Below, in pieces: positions 32,899 to 45,060 of a stretch of DNA of 64,000 nt. The stretch lies in contig NC_090699.1 in assembly GCF_040954835.1 (NCBI RefSeq), positions 15,927,817-15,991,816 on the forward strand, in the 5' to 3' direction. The notes under the pieces were generated by a model. The model saw only the letters and a program-made list of their open reading frames with translations, was not told the origin of the DNA and searched no databases. Position 1 is the first letter of the stretch. Each line of letters opens with the position of its first letter. The DNA comes from Lepisosteus oculatus. Lineage: Eukaryota > Chordata > Actinopteri > Semionotiformes > Lepisosteidae. The translations under genes and the position numbers were made by a program.

Positions 32899-34334
32899 TT
32901 GGCCTGAGGAAGGAAGGTCTCCAAGGCATGGTGAAATAATGGCTAACAGGGTCCGCAGTACTGTGGTGAAGAGGTATCTCTTGGTTAATTCCCAACGGCT
33001 CACCCTCATACATCAGGTTGTTCCCTTTGCTGCTCTCCTGCGCTTCGCTTTGCCATCCGAGCGCTGTCCGAAAACTCCTGCAGTTTAAGAAGTACTGCAT
33101 TTCAAGTCTCACCCCCTTCAACGAAGCTGCTCTTCAGAGTCTGCCTCTCTTGAAATAAATCACTCTAATGGCTTTTTGTAGACATTAAATCCGTTACGGT
33201 ATTTAGGCTTGTGCCCTCGATAAACGTTTTCCCTTTATTGGTGTTACTTACAGATGAAATTTCTTTCAAAAAAGCTGCTGATGACATTTTCCTAGTTAGC
33301 AGGCCTATAGTTTGCATACAGCATGTGACGGACATGCATGCTATACTACAAGACCATACAGCAGCACTGCAGACTGGGAGACAGCACTGGGAGCACGCGG
33401 CAGTGCGGACGGACTGGAGTAAACAGGTAGGAGCGGCCCGTCACTGTTTACAGCAACCGCACCCGGACCAGGGCTGAGGTGTCAGTCTGCGTGGGAGTGG
33501 GCACTGGGCACAGACCGCAGCAAAGGAATTGGCGTGTTTGTCAGCGGTCATCAAGGCTGACCAGCTGCTCACTGGGAGTGGTGTTGCCGGTTAGAACATG
33601 TATTTGTAGAAATTAAAAAAAAAACAAATATCTCAAGCAAAAACAAGTGCAAAGTAGCACTTTTACAAAGTATACTTTTAAATTGTAAAACAAGACTGCG
33701 TTTTTGACAAATCCTTCTGCATTTAAACACTGCTTTTGTCATTCGCAAGTCTAAAGGAGCTGACTGACTCACTGCTGTATGTTGCTGAACGTTGGTATGA
33801 GTGCTGCAGCTAACAGGTTCTCTTCTGTCATTTACAGTAGCACAAATTGAATAAATATAACTAACAACAGCCTTTAAACAGCGTTTTGTGTTTAAAAGTA
33901 ATATAAATCTGAAACTGGAGTAAAAGACCCTAAATTGTGAGATGAAGCTGTTTAAAGTAATCTCTGTAGAGTGTTTTCATTGTTCTTTTAAACAGATGTG
34001 AAAACACCTTTCAAAGTAGATTTTAATGTCAATATCGCTTCATCTCAGGCTGAACACGTTATTTATTTGAAAGCATTTCTAAATCTCCAGATGTGCAGGC
34101 AGAATTAAAGTCTATCATGATCTGGCAGTGTGACATGCCGTTACAGTATCCTGCCTCACTTCCATTATTACTTAATGTAATTATCAGAAAGCCTTAGTGT
34201 ATATTTTTCTGTCAACTGAAGTGTATCAAATATTTTGAATAGAAGTCTCATTTGATAAAAGTGTCGGCTAAATCATGGCTTTTTTTTTTCAAACGTTGTT
34301 TTAACAAAAATAACAGTAAAAAGGTTATTTTGCC

Positions 34335-34800
34335 ATTGGTGGTGCAGGGGTCAGCATCGCTGCCTGGCAGCACTGGGGCCCTGGGTTCAATTCTGGATCT
34401 GGGGTGCTGTCTGTGTGGAGTTTGTATGTTCTGTGTTCATGTGGGTTTGCCCCAGGTGCTCCGGTTTCCTCCCACAATCCAAAGACATGCTGGGAGGTAA
34501 AGTGGCTTCTGGGAAAAGTGGCCCAGGCGTGAGCGTGTGTGACTATGTTTGGCTCTGTCTGTCCTGACAAGTGTCTTGTCCGGGGTGTAACTCGTCTTCG
34601 TCAAGCACTCAGTTGCTTGCTGGGATAGGCTCCAGTTCCCCTGTGACCCCCTGCTGGATGTGCATGTGGAGAGTGCGTTTGTGTCTGATGGACTGTTGCC
34701 CTGTCCAGGGTGCCCCCTGTCTTGCACCCGTTGCTTGCTGGGATTGACTCCAGCTCCCCCACCGTCCCTGTTTTGGTAGAAACGGTTAGAGAGCTCATGG
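34335..34800 (+). mobile_element. tRNA-derived SINE with an internal duplication
   Basis: The head GGTGGTGCAGGGGTCAGC with GGGTTCAATTC resembles tRNA boxes A and B. The body contains CTCCCACAATCCAAAGACA and TGGGATAGGCTCCAG. The TGCTTGCTGGGAT segment occurs twice, so part of the body is duplicated. Confidence 0.72.
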
Positions 34801-35098
34801 ATTGCGGAATCTTACAACCTGGAACTGCAATGGTTAAGCGGATTCTACTCTCAAGCTATATGATTCATTTGCCTTTTGACAGGGATTAACGATGCAGATT
34901 TCCTCTCACTCTCGGGGTCTGAGATCTTACATTTTAATTGCAAAAGCTGAAAAAATTTCGTCTGCTCTGTCAGTTTTCCATCACACCTACGGATGTCTCC
35001 TCTATCAGGTTTACTTTTTATTCATTTATGTTTACTTATTAAGTGCGTGAAACTAGAGATTAAAGCCTTGTCTCCCTCTCCCTCTACAGATTGCGACC

Positions 35099-38000
35099 AT
35101 GGAGAAGACCAGCCTTACTGTTCTCTTGTTTGCAGGTGAGTTTTTAGTTTCTGTTGTCAGTCAGAGGCAAACATATTCACCCTCTTCTTTAATCGCAACA
35201 GAGAGAGAGAGATTTAATAACTGCCTGCTCAAGCATAGTGCAATTCTCCATATTGCCACAACACTGCTCAAAATGTAGATCTGTATAATCATTTCTATGA
35301 GGCACTGTGTGCCCTGGTGCTGTGCCACAGTTGAATTATTCTTATTTTATTATAGTGGCCCTTGTTCCCAATATCACATCAGTAGGGACTGGAGTATTGT
35401 TAAAGATTGTCTTGTATCCAACTGTACCCCTGCCAGTAATAATTTTAAATCTGCTGCAATAATCCAGAGTCCAGTAACGCCCAAGTCAGTAATAATGTTC
35501 CAATCTTTAATGACGCCCCTCCCCAGCAACAGGAGTTTGATGCAATACCCAAGTCTTAGCAATAACCCGGTCTGGACTCTCCTGTTGAGTATCATTACTG
35601 GACTAACATTTTCACAATGAAAGAATATCTAACATCTGTAAAGGTTCTTCTGTATTGTGAGTTTTAATGAAAGGACATGGGTGCTTGCTAATTAGAAGCT
35701 ACTAAGAACCTTAGTGTTATAACTGACGTGTACAGGCAGTGACGTATTAATGCACAGGCTAACCGGGGCTCAAGGCTGAGGCCTCCAGGCTTGGGGGGGA
35801 CCCCACTGGGGCACTTGGGGTATATTTAGGAGACGACAATAGATTACTGCAATTTATCCATGTATCGCTAAGTACCAGTACTGTTAATATCTCTCAAATA
35901 CTCCATGGGGTCATTTCCCTGCCCACTTCCATTTTGCAAGAAAAACTTTTGTGTCATGAATAAAATGATGATATTCTAACTTTTTAAATGCACGCATCGA
36001 TCAGCTCTTTGTTACGATACGTCATTCTTCAAAGTCACTCTATAACACGAACGTCTGTTCTGGTAGTCACACCAGTGCTGGTGCTACGGGGGGGGGGGGG
36101 GGTTGACCCCCGAAAAAATGTCAATACTCCAATTCAGGGGACATACTGTAGGTACGGGTGAGCCTGGCCCATTCCTCTCTGACCCAGACGATTAAAAGAA
36201 AATTTGGCGGTGTGACGATTGTCATAGCGTTTCGAACCAATAAGAAAAGGAAACAAATCAAAGGGGGAAGGTCAATGTGATATAATTGGCTAAGTCGCTG
36301 TCAAACTCTTGATGTCGGAGTAAAATAAAAAATCCCGCCAGTTGTGGTGCAACATCGAGTAAGCTACTCGCATAAGGAGCTTGCCACAGCTATCCAGTTT
36401 AGCATGGAAAACAAATGACATTTAAAAAAAGCACGCTTGGGCAGTTCCAGTTCTGGACACTTATCAGATTCAACGCCAAGCCCTGCCGCCTTCGCTTTGT
36501 GATGTACACCAAACATCGCAAGCCAACTCAGAATACACCAGAAGGAGGGCTAAGGTGAATATTACTTGACTAAATTAGGCCTGTTTACATGATGTTATTA
36601 TTTCTGTGCCAACCGTATGCCTTTGTTTATTAGTCTGTAGCTACAGTAGCTGTCATAGACGGTTTTCACGTAGTTTTTTTTCTTCATGTTGCATTTTGCT
36701 TTCACAGGCTACGTGCTGTGTGCTTTATAGCACATATGGGTGCGTTCCTAAATTCACCCAGAACGCCCGGCGGTGCATTGGTTTGTCATTGATTGGATTC
36801 GATTTATGAAGTGTACCAAGTTGCGTGCTGGTTCCTCGTGTCCCTGTTGTAAGAGGAACAGCCCTCAGAAATGGACTATTCAGAGACTGCTGTCAGAGCA
36901 CCACAAAACCATTTAAGCAATGCCTGCAGTAGCCTATTAATTGTGACTGCACAAGCATACGACGTGCTGCTGTGCCCATTTGAGAGTGCGGCGCTTCCCA
37001 ATTGGGCCAAATGCTTCTGTACTGTACATGCGTATGTAGGGCCAAGGTGGCTTTTCTCAATTGTAACAATAAATTACTCTTTCGTTTTGATTCTAACTTG
37101 TCTTAAGTTCTGTTTTTGTACAACGTTTTGGACAAGATTTGAACTTTAAATGTAATGACATGTAGGGCACGGTTGTGTTTGTTGTTTGGGAGTGATGTGT
37201 GTTGGGAGGGGGCCGTGACAGTCTTCATGTGGCCCTGTGTACAGGAATAGTTTTGTTTCGTGATTATTACAGCATCATGCATTTTATCAGTGTTGCAGGT
37301 TATTATGGGCCTTTTTGGGTACAATGCCATCTCTACCATGTATTAATCAGACTGAGCTCGAGTACACTGCAGGCTTCTGTTACAGGGCTGTTGCTCTTCC
37401 TGATCTGCTTCCATGGCTTTGAGTAGGATTCAGCTGGCAAAGCAGTTGAAGAACAAACACAAGGGGAGATACAAACACAGAAACAGCAGCAAAGGGACGG
37501 CACAAAGACTTGAACAAACTTATGAACTTGGCAAACACTTTGAAATTTAACACTGATGTAGTGCAAATTTATCCACACTGGTATACACATTGCATGGGTG
37601 CTTTGGAAGCAGAAAGCTGCACATGAAAGCGTTCTGCATATTGATGTAGAGTCTTCTATGTCTTCATCAAGAAAGTGCTGGGAAGCTATAAAAGAGGCAA
37701 ACTCATGCTGAGGTTTACAGTACAAAGAGAGGAACTAAGGAAATTTATTCTCAAGCTTTACAATAGCTTAATACTATCCCATTCAGAATATTGTGTTCAG
37801 TTTTGGTGCATAGTTCTTGGTGTTCAAAGAAGATCAATAAAATGATTCCTAGTACGAGACGATTGTCATATACAGACAGGTAAAAATAACCAAATGTTCT
37901 GAGTGTAGGATATAGGGGAACAGCAGTGGCTTGTATAGAGGGGAGAGCTGCAGCTTCACATGCAAATCAAAGAAATCAAATTCCCAGTAAAGAGGCAACA

Positions 38001-41000
38001 GACAAATCATCAGTAACTAAGGGAACAATGCAAAATCCCACTCTGCGCTCTGGAGGGAGCTGGGACACGGCCTGTTAACCCCTTGCATTCTCCCTGCAAG
38101 GAGAGGTAGAGATCTAACCTAGGCCCGGACAAGTGGGAACTCCAAGATGTTGTCACTGCAGTGTGTGTCTGAAATTTGTGATGGGTAGGTATTTCAGCTG
38201 AAACTGAGGCCCGACCTTCAGTAATCTTGACTTCAATTAGAGCTGAAGCAGACACAGTAGGGTCTTGATATTCACCAGTGTTTGGTGCAGAGAACCATAG
38301 CGAATGGTCAAGTTCACATACAGTACATATGATTAAAAGAGTAATGTAAACCTCCCTTAAATGATAATTAAAGTACTAATGCATTGGCTTTAATTTAATT
38401 TAGATAATGCTTATCATCTAAAAGGAATAACTGCAATCACACACTTAGTTATAAGTTTAACAACATGAATCCCTCTTTTGTGTCCAGTGGATGCCTGCAA
38501 TTTCTTTAGCTGCCTTCCCAGCTATTTCCCTGCTCAGTGATTATCATGCCACACTGAAATGAAAAAGGAAGCCTGTAACGTCATTGAACCAGGAGCATTT
38601 GTTACAGTACAAAAACACAACCATGTTGAGATGCAGACACTGGTAGAGGGTACTTGGGCAGGGTCCCGGGAGAGGCTCACTCACTCACTAGATTCGTCTC
38701 ACGATCTTTCTTACTCTGTTGTTCTGCTAATTTGAAAGTTGCTCTTAACAACCTTCAGCTCAGTTCCATCCCATTCTGCTCCTCTTTCATCCAAGACCCT
38801 GTCGGCCAGACGAATCACAAATAAGCATATTCGCAAATCTTTAATTCACAGATGCCGAGACCCCACTGTACTTACAAAACAACAGCTTTCTTGAGGCAGA
38901 GCCTACTGAAGAACTGGAGAACATGGATTCAGAAAGGGAAGGTCATTGTGAGACAATCAGATAAAGGACGGCTGTGCAAACACAGCTGAGGATGCCCGTA
39001 GTTTGACCTTTCAGAATAGGGTACTTTATGAGCACTTGGACACCCCCAACATGCAAACAATAGAAATCTTATAATAGAAAAACAGGTGTTACAGTCTCAA
39101 CTTGTGTGATTTGTTCCTCAGGGCTCTGCGCAGTGGCTCACTCTCAGATCAGAACATACCACTATGTAGAAACTCCAATGACCTGGAATGAAGCCTGGCA
39201 GTACTGTAGAACGACCTACACTGATCTGGCTGATGTGAATAATGCAGGAATGCAAGAGATACTGTTAGATTTAGCTGGAAACAACACAGAAGCCTGGATA
39301 GGGTTGTATCGTGACCAACAAAACTGGCAGTGGTCCAGTGGGGAGGAAGTCACCAGCTACAACTGGAAGAGTACCTATTTCTGCGCTCAAGTCAACGCTG
39401 AAGGCACCTGGGAAGATACACTCTGTATGAACCTGAACTACTTCATGTGCTCCACAGGTAAGCCGAGAAATGTCAAAGGTCTTAAGAAGAATCACTGTAG
39501 TGGTAACAAACAACTAAATGAATTCTCATTCATTTTGAATCCATTTCATGTCAAGACCAAAAGCACCGCCTACCTAATGAACTCAAATTTGTATTGAGAA
39601 CACAAGTAGATTTTTCTCATACATGAAGGTTGTCCAGTAGATAAAAGATGTCTCTAAAAGGAAGGTTCAAGCCCCAGTGCCACCACTGAATCACTGTGTG
39701 TACAGCAATTCAACTTGTGTAAAAGGGCTCAGTCTGTTTGTTGGGGAACATTTTAAAATGCATTAGCTAGTCTTAAGGATCTTAAGGACTTCCTCTTATA
39801 TTATAGTAACATACCTCATTATTTTATCAATTCTTTTCTGGATTTCAATTTTTAAGCATTTCAAAACTGATCAACTGCCCGAACACTGAAATCAGAGCTA
39901 TTCTGCCTCTGCTGAACCCTGAAGTGTGTCATTAGTTATGGACTAGAAACGTATCAGTCTGATGACACTGTGGACAATACAATGCACAGATTCTGTCATC
40001 TAGCCCTGTATCCCCATGACTCCAATTGGCTATACTTATGCTGAAAGATGAATTGCAGTAGCTATCAAAAGTGTACACCCCCTGGGACTTTTTCACATTT
40101 TACCGTGTTACAGTACGGAATCAAAATTGATTTACTTAGGATTATTTTGCCATTGATTGACAAAACTCTATAATGTTAAACTCAAAATATAATTCTACAG
40201 ATCCTCCTACATTAATTGTAAATATAAAACAGAAAATAACTGATTGCATAAGTATTCGCCACCATGAGTCAATATTTGGTACAGGCACTTTTGGCAGAAA
40301 TTATACCTGTGAGTATTCTTGTATAAGTGGACACTGCAATATTTGCCCACTCTTCTTCACTAAATTGATCAAGCTTACTCAAGCTGGGTAAGTCTATCCA
40401 TCTGATAACATCTCGCAAAGATTCTGTCATCTAGCCCCGTACCCAAGATTCTGATTGGCTATTGAGACATTTGGATCTGTATTGAAATAAATGAAAACTC
40501 CTAACTATAAATGTAACCTCAACCCCAGCAAGGAGACTGCACAAGAGGTTGGTTTCAGCCACTCTAGACCTTTGCCAGGTCCTGTCAATAACCAATTCTC
40601 AGGCTGATGTTATCGCTTCACATGAAACTCAGTACTGCAAATACAAATCCAATTCATGTTGAGAACAGTAATAGTTTTGTTTATACCTGTAATTTCGTTA
40701 GGGGCAGAATGCAGCCATTTCATTATCATTTGATAAGAAGTAAGAAACTGTGAGGATTATGACAATCTCACTGTGTTCTCAAGCTCTGTTTTGAAACTGC
40801 TTTTCTCTACTACACTAAAATTTGATGTCATATTTTCTAACTGTGGTAGACACCTCTATACAGGTATGTGGAAAGAGACACTCCAGAAGTGATAATCAAA
40901 CTGTCAGGCCTTTATAGCATCAAGAGGGAAATAACACTACCTTGGAGCTCCCTGCTTACTCTTTAATGGTTTCCTAAGAAAATAAGAAAGGTTACAAGAG

Positions 41001-43413
41001 ACTGGAGGCCATTTGGCAAACCTTCTTTTAGTTTTCATCTTTCCTTCCACTTAACTTCTAAGCCCTTCTGACTTAGAGGCCGATCTTCCCTCAGGTCATA
41101 CTTGCCCGTCCACACATAAAACCATCTCTTTCGCCTGCTCTTCTCCTCATCAGAGACCAGCCAGGGCTCCAGGACCTACACCCTGATTAAGCAGAGTCAG
41201 ACCTGGGCAACTGCTCGAGATCAATGCAGACAGCAGCACGCTGACCTGGTCACCATCAGCAGCCCCAGTGAGAACCAAGCAGTGAAAGCGACGGCGCAGG
41301 GCAGCAGCTTCTGGATCGGGCTGTTCAACGATCCTTGGGAGTGGGATGATGGGGGAAACTCATCATTACGACTGTGGAATTCAATAGAACCAAACAACCT
41401 AAATAGAAATCAGCTCTGTGTTGCAATGGAACCAGCCCAGTGGCGTGACTACTACTGTACTGAAATGTATACGTTCTTCTGTTGTGATGGTAAGTTCCTG
41501 TGACATATCCAAATATAAATACTTTCTAGCAAGCATCAGTGTGGAAATGAGTACTACTGACATCGCTCGGCACTGCTGTCTCACTGCTTCAGTCTGGAGA
41601 AGTCCCATTCCAAACCTGCCTCTGCTGGCAAAGTCAGTCGTCTATCCATCCATCCATTTTCTAACTGCTTTATCCAGTACAATGTTGTGGGGGAACCAGA
41701 GGCTATCCCAGCAAGCAATGGACAGACAATGCAGGGCAGACAGACATGCACACACTCACACCAGGGCCACTTTTTCCAGGAGACAAATAACCTACCAGTA
41801 TATCTTTGATCTGTGGCCCCAGCGCTTTGAGGCAGCAATGTTTACCACTTCACCCCCATGCTCAAAGTCAGTTATCAAGAATGTTAAAGATACAGTCACA
41901 GCATGGGCAGTGCAGGAAAGGAAGAACAAATCAAGAACAGAAAAAAACAGAAACCAATTAGTGGTGAACCCTCAAGCAGATATGTCGGGTGTGAAACCAC
42001 AGGAATTCTGCACAAATATCTTTCAGGCGTTAGTTTTCCTTTGGTGTTCCAAGCAAATCTTACAGAAAAACTCCCCTTCTAAACATGTTGGAATATGAAC
42101 CGATTGATTCCACTGGAAGTTCTGTTCCATCATTGGTTTTATCATCTTCTGTTTCATTCAATATGGGATTTTTCAGCCGACAGGTCCAGGAGTATCGCTG
42201 AAAGGTGTGTCTTCATGTCGACACTCATGTCATGGAGTCAAGCCCAAAGCCACTGCAGATCCCTGAACAAGTACCTGGTCACCATTTACAGTCAGCAGGA
42301 AAATCAGCAGCTTCAAAAGCTTCCAGGTTACGTCTCGGGATTGTCCTGGATCGGAATGTACCACGGTAAGGAGAACTGGCAGTGGGTCAGTGGAAAGAGG
42401 GCCAGCTATGCCAACTGGAAGACCCAGCTCTCTTGCGCCACCATTGGTCCAGATGGGTACTGGACAGATGTGAGCTGTCATGAGCTGCACCCATTCATGT
42501 GTTACTCAGGTAGAGTGAAGAGACACAATTGTTTTTTTTAAAACTGACCTGGACCAGAACTTTAATCTTTTAGCCTCTGTTACCCTGCCAGGTACTGTGT
42601 GCTTAATTACTGGCATCAAGCACTATTCATACCCTTTTACAGAAGGTGTTGGGTGCACACAGATATCTCAAAAGGTTCTCAACCTCTGTTCTTGAGCCCT
42701 TCTAATTAGGTGGAGATTGATCTGGGCTCAGGGAAAAGACCATATCCACACACATTCTTCTCTTACTCTGACAGCGGTGGCACTCTGACGCTGAGCACAA
42801 GTTTTGTAGATGGTCGAGGTCAAATTAGGGAGAATCACACCAACCTGGTCACTAGGAAGAGCCTATTTTCTTTTTCCCCAGAGAAAAGGGCTGTGTTGAG
42901 GATTGAGCTGAGACAGCAGAACGGACAGGATCCCAATGATCCTGCAGCGAAGGAGTTCATTTTGAAGCAGGTAAGAACAGAAGCTACACAGGGCCCTGGA
43001 GAACAAATCCTGTCCAGAATGTATAGATCATTCTCCGGGGGCCGATCAGCTCTACCTTTGAGAGCAGTATTGCCGTGTGACTGTGAAGGGGCTTCATCCT
43101 CCACCGCAGCACAGAGACAGAGATGTGGTGGTATCGGCGCTGCTTCACACACGGCTGTCCCCTCAGAAGAGGCTCTGGGTCTCAGCGCAGTTTCCTAAAA
43201 CTTGTTTCCAGGTACAAGGGGAACTGTCAAAGCGCACTCCAATGGGAAACACAACTCTGCAGTGGAGAGAGCAGGGTGGCAAAGTCTTCCACAAGGGGGA
43301 GAGAGACGGTGAGTAAGAGCAAAGTCTCCTTTCCCTCACTCTGCTGTCCCACTGGAGCTGTGTCCTCTCACTCGTTCTGTCTTTCCTCCTCAGGTCAGTG
43401 TGAGACCAAGTGA
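35099..43413 (+). CDS. Secreted protein with three C-type lectin-like domains and a fish-type tail domain
   Basis: Seven coding exons join in phase: 35099-35135 (MEKTSLTVLLFA), 39122-39457, 41154-41489, 42177-42509 (one lectin domain each), 42882-42970, 43212-43308 and 43394-43413 (TGA). The product is about 415 aa. The signal peptide continues as GLCAVAHSQ. Domain 2 has EPN, but WRD replaces WND; domains 1 and 3 have no sugar motif. The tail (VLRIELRQQNGQDPNDPAAK, then LQWREQGGKVFHKGERD) matches the charged C-terminal module of fish secreted multi-lectin proteins. No membrane helix is seen. The gene is head to head with, and paralogous to, the gene at 17773-24823; first exon length, domain order 1-3 and last-exon sequence agree. 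Intron 1 is about 4 kb and holds AT-rich repeats and a poly-G run. Confidence 0.85.
36089..36104. repeat. Poly-G homopolymer
   Basis: A run of about 15 G lies in intron 1 of the plus-strand lectin gene. Such runs are prone to sequencing or assembly error. Confidence 0.85.
39122..39457 (+). CDS. Lectin domain 1 of the plus-strand gene
   Basis: Signal remnant GLCAVAHSQ, then a short-form domain with MTWNEAWQYCR, WIGLYRDQQNWQWSSGEE and YFMCSTG. It has no EPN/QPD. It is orthologous in position to 24041-24379. Confidence 0.85.
40045..40430. mobile_element. Tc1-type non-autonomous element or relic
   Basis: GTGTACACCCCCTGGGACTT, TTTTTCACATTTTACCGTGTTACAG-like sequence and CATAAGTATTCGCC resemble the ends and body of fish Tc1-family repeats. 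No transposase frame is present. It lies in the intron between lectin domains 1 and 2. Confidence 0.5.
41154..41489 (+). CDS. Lectin domain 2 of the plus-strand gene (EPN)
   Basis: TWATARDQCRQQHADL, FWIGLFNDPWEWDDG, EPNN and QWRDYYC, ending FFCCDG. EPN is the mannose-type triplet, but the usual WND is WRD, which would remove a calcium-ligand Asn. Its first half is very close to domains 2 and 4 of the minus-strand gene. Confidence 0.85.
41639..41862 (-). mobile_element. tRNA-derived SINE with 10-bp target duplication
   Basis: The minus-oriented copy begins TCCATCCATCCATTTTCTAA (tail) and ends in the tRNA-like head. It is flanked by CAAAGTCAGT at 41629-41638 and 41863-41872, a direct target-site duplication. 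It lies in the intron between lectin domains 2 and 3. Confidence 0.85.
42177..42509 (+). CDS. Lectin domain 3 of the plus-strand gene
   Basis: SWSQAQSHCRSLNKYL, WIGMYHGKENWQWVSGK and GPDGYWTDVSC, ending PFMCYSG. The second half is nearly identical to domain 3 of the minus-strand gene, while the first half has diverged. Confidence 0.85.
42882..43413 (+). CDS. Tail exons of the plus-strand lectin gene
   Basis: Three exons (42882-42970, 43212-43308, 43394-43413) follow strong acceptors such as TTTCTTTTTCCCCAG. They encode the NDPAAKEFILKQ and WREQGGKVFHKGERD segments and a CETK end. An open frame running through 42710-42881 contains a stop in the phase required for splicing from domain 3, so I place the start at 42882. 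Confidence 0.75.
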
Positions 43414-43633
43414 AGCCCAGCCAGCAGCTCTCAGCAGCCAGACTACCTATTCTGGGGCTCTGGGAGCTGTGTCTCTAGTGCCCCCTGCTGGTACTAAACC
43501 AGTTTCTTCTATGGCTCATTTCGTTTAACTTTTTAAGAGAGATCATTTTTTGTTATTCTTATTAATCCCTATGAATTCTGATAAAGACCCTTCACAAACA
43601 TTTTCACTTAACTTTAAATATTGTAGCTGTATT

Positions 43634-44343
43634 ATACACTGAATGAAAAAAGAAACCCAACATTTTCTGGAATGAGAATACTTATGTACTTTCACAAAAA
43701 ATTGTCAATTTGTTTTAAGCCCTCTGACCAGCAATACAGCTTGTGCAGTGAGGCATTGCAACTTGCCAATCACACGAAAGCTCGTTAGGTGCACTTTTAC
43801 CAAATGAGGTCCAGGTGGAACAATGCCTTATCAGGTCACCTTTAAAAAGGCCTTAATTCAAAGCTTAGGTCACTGCAAGAAAAAGGCCACACTTAGTCAT
43901 TCCATAATGCCTCGAATGTCACCAGAAGCAAGGGAGAGGGTCATTGGCATGCTGCAGGCAGGCGTGTCACGTGCCAGCGTTGCCAGACACTATAGAGTGA
44001 GCCGCTCCACTGTGTCCAGACTGCAGAGAAGGTTTCAGCAGACCGGCAGGACGGATGACCGACCAAGATCAGTGAAAATCGATTCAGATCCGGCACCCGT
44101 ACTGCTGCTGAAACTGATGGCCGACACAATGCCCACATCAGTGACAGGACAGTGAGGCTCCATGCTGCTGGCCTTATAGCAAGGCGACCTGTCAGAGGCC
44201 CTCTGCTCACACCCGACCGGCTTCGGCCAGACAAAGGCTGCAATGAACTCAACAGCAGCGGCATCAGGTCCTCTTCAGCCTGTTCCACGCAGACAGGAGT
44301 GTGGAGGTGGAGGTGTTGCGTTTTTTTTTTCCATCAGTATATA
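43634..44343 (+). pseudogene. Tc1/mariner-like transposon with broken transposase
   Basis: The ends match as inverted repeats (TATACACTGAATGAAAAAAG at left; CCATCAGTATATA at right), with TA at the edges. From 43908 a transposase N-terminus is readable (MPRMSPEARERVIGML, then a helix-turn-helix SRSTVSRLQRRF). After the DDRPRS motif the frame breaks. A later frame shows a RPVRGPLLTPDRLRP fragment, and the DDE catalytic half is missing. Inactive. Confidence 0.82.
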
Positions 44344-44884
44344 TTAACTTCCTAAACTTTAGCAAATAGTCTAAATACTTTATTTATATTCACAATGTGT
44401 TTGACAAAATTCTCCTTTAGGTACTTCCTATTAATTAGAGGCAACACTTAATTACGGTAGTAGTCGGGCACATCAGTGGTATTTCATCTTCTTTCATATA
44501 AAGCTGTTTGCTCTGCTCACACACAGCTTGAGAAGTCAGCGAGCAGCATATACTGACGTATTTGCTTAAAAATGTATTGAACAAATAAAATAAAAACAGA
44601 TATTGCTTTAGAGAAATCTTTTTTTACCTGAACAAATAGGTCCCAAAAAGGTACACATTTAAACAAGACAAGTAGTTTCTAAAGCTGCCGGGGTTTTTCC
44701 TGGGGATCTCAGTGTGGGAGGGTACACTTTCCAGCTCATAAGCCCCTTCCATTTTCAACCTGAAAGCAACTTTAAATGTTTAATCAATTACATTGACTGA
44801 TGTTTGCAATGATCAAATACTTTGCACTGGAGTGTACATCCACCATGAGTTTTGCCAAGATGAAACCATGTACTGATTTTCTAA

Positions 44885-45060
44885 CAGCTTCTTCCAATTC
44901 AGGATTGTGGGTAAGCTAGAGCCTATCCCAGCAAGCAACAGGCACAAGGCAGGGCACAACTTGGACGGGAAATCACAGGGCACACACCCACAAAAACACT
45001 CGCACCAGGGCCAGTTTTCCCAGAAAGAAATTAACCTACCAGCATGTCTTTGAGCTGGAC
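44885..45060 (-). mobile_element. tRNA-derived SINE fragment
   Basis: Contains AGAGCCTATCCCAGCAAGCA, GGCACAAGGCAGGGCACA, CCAGGGCCAGTTTTCCCAGA and CCTACCAGCATGTCTTTGAG. The tRNA-like head is missing. Confidence 0.75.

Larger units (their letters stand above)
24824..35098. other. Repeat-rich spacer between the head-to-head lectin genes
   Basis: No intact gene was seen. It contains a foldback element (27647-27891) and a degenerate second copy (29935-30040), an L2-like LINE end (27930-28715), two LTR-like repeats (29355-29860, 32380-32898), a 38-bp satellite array (30325-31240) and a tRNA-derived SINE (34335-34800). Promoters and 5' UTR exons of both lectin genes must lie here. An acceptor-like CTCTACAG at 35081-35088, just before the ATG at 35099, implies an upstream non-coding exon. 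Confidence 0.6.

Noticed and set aside
33211-33477. 88-codon frame before the lectin gene
   Set aside because: No domain or signal peptide; a GTAGGAG donor-like site at its end might mark a 5' UTR exon, but this is unsupported.
35735-36560. Possible hAT-type transposon starting CAGTGACGTATTAATG
   Set aside because: No matching inverted end, target duplication or transposase frame could be found; left unassigned as part of lectin intron 1.
42710-42881. Extension of the lectin tail exon upstream of 42882
   Set aside because: Splicing from lectin domain 3 in phase 1 to the acceptor at 42775 hits TGA after four codons; the strong acceptor at 42881 gives the conserved tail in the right phase.
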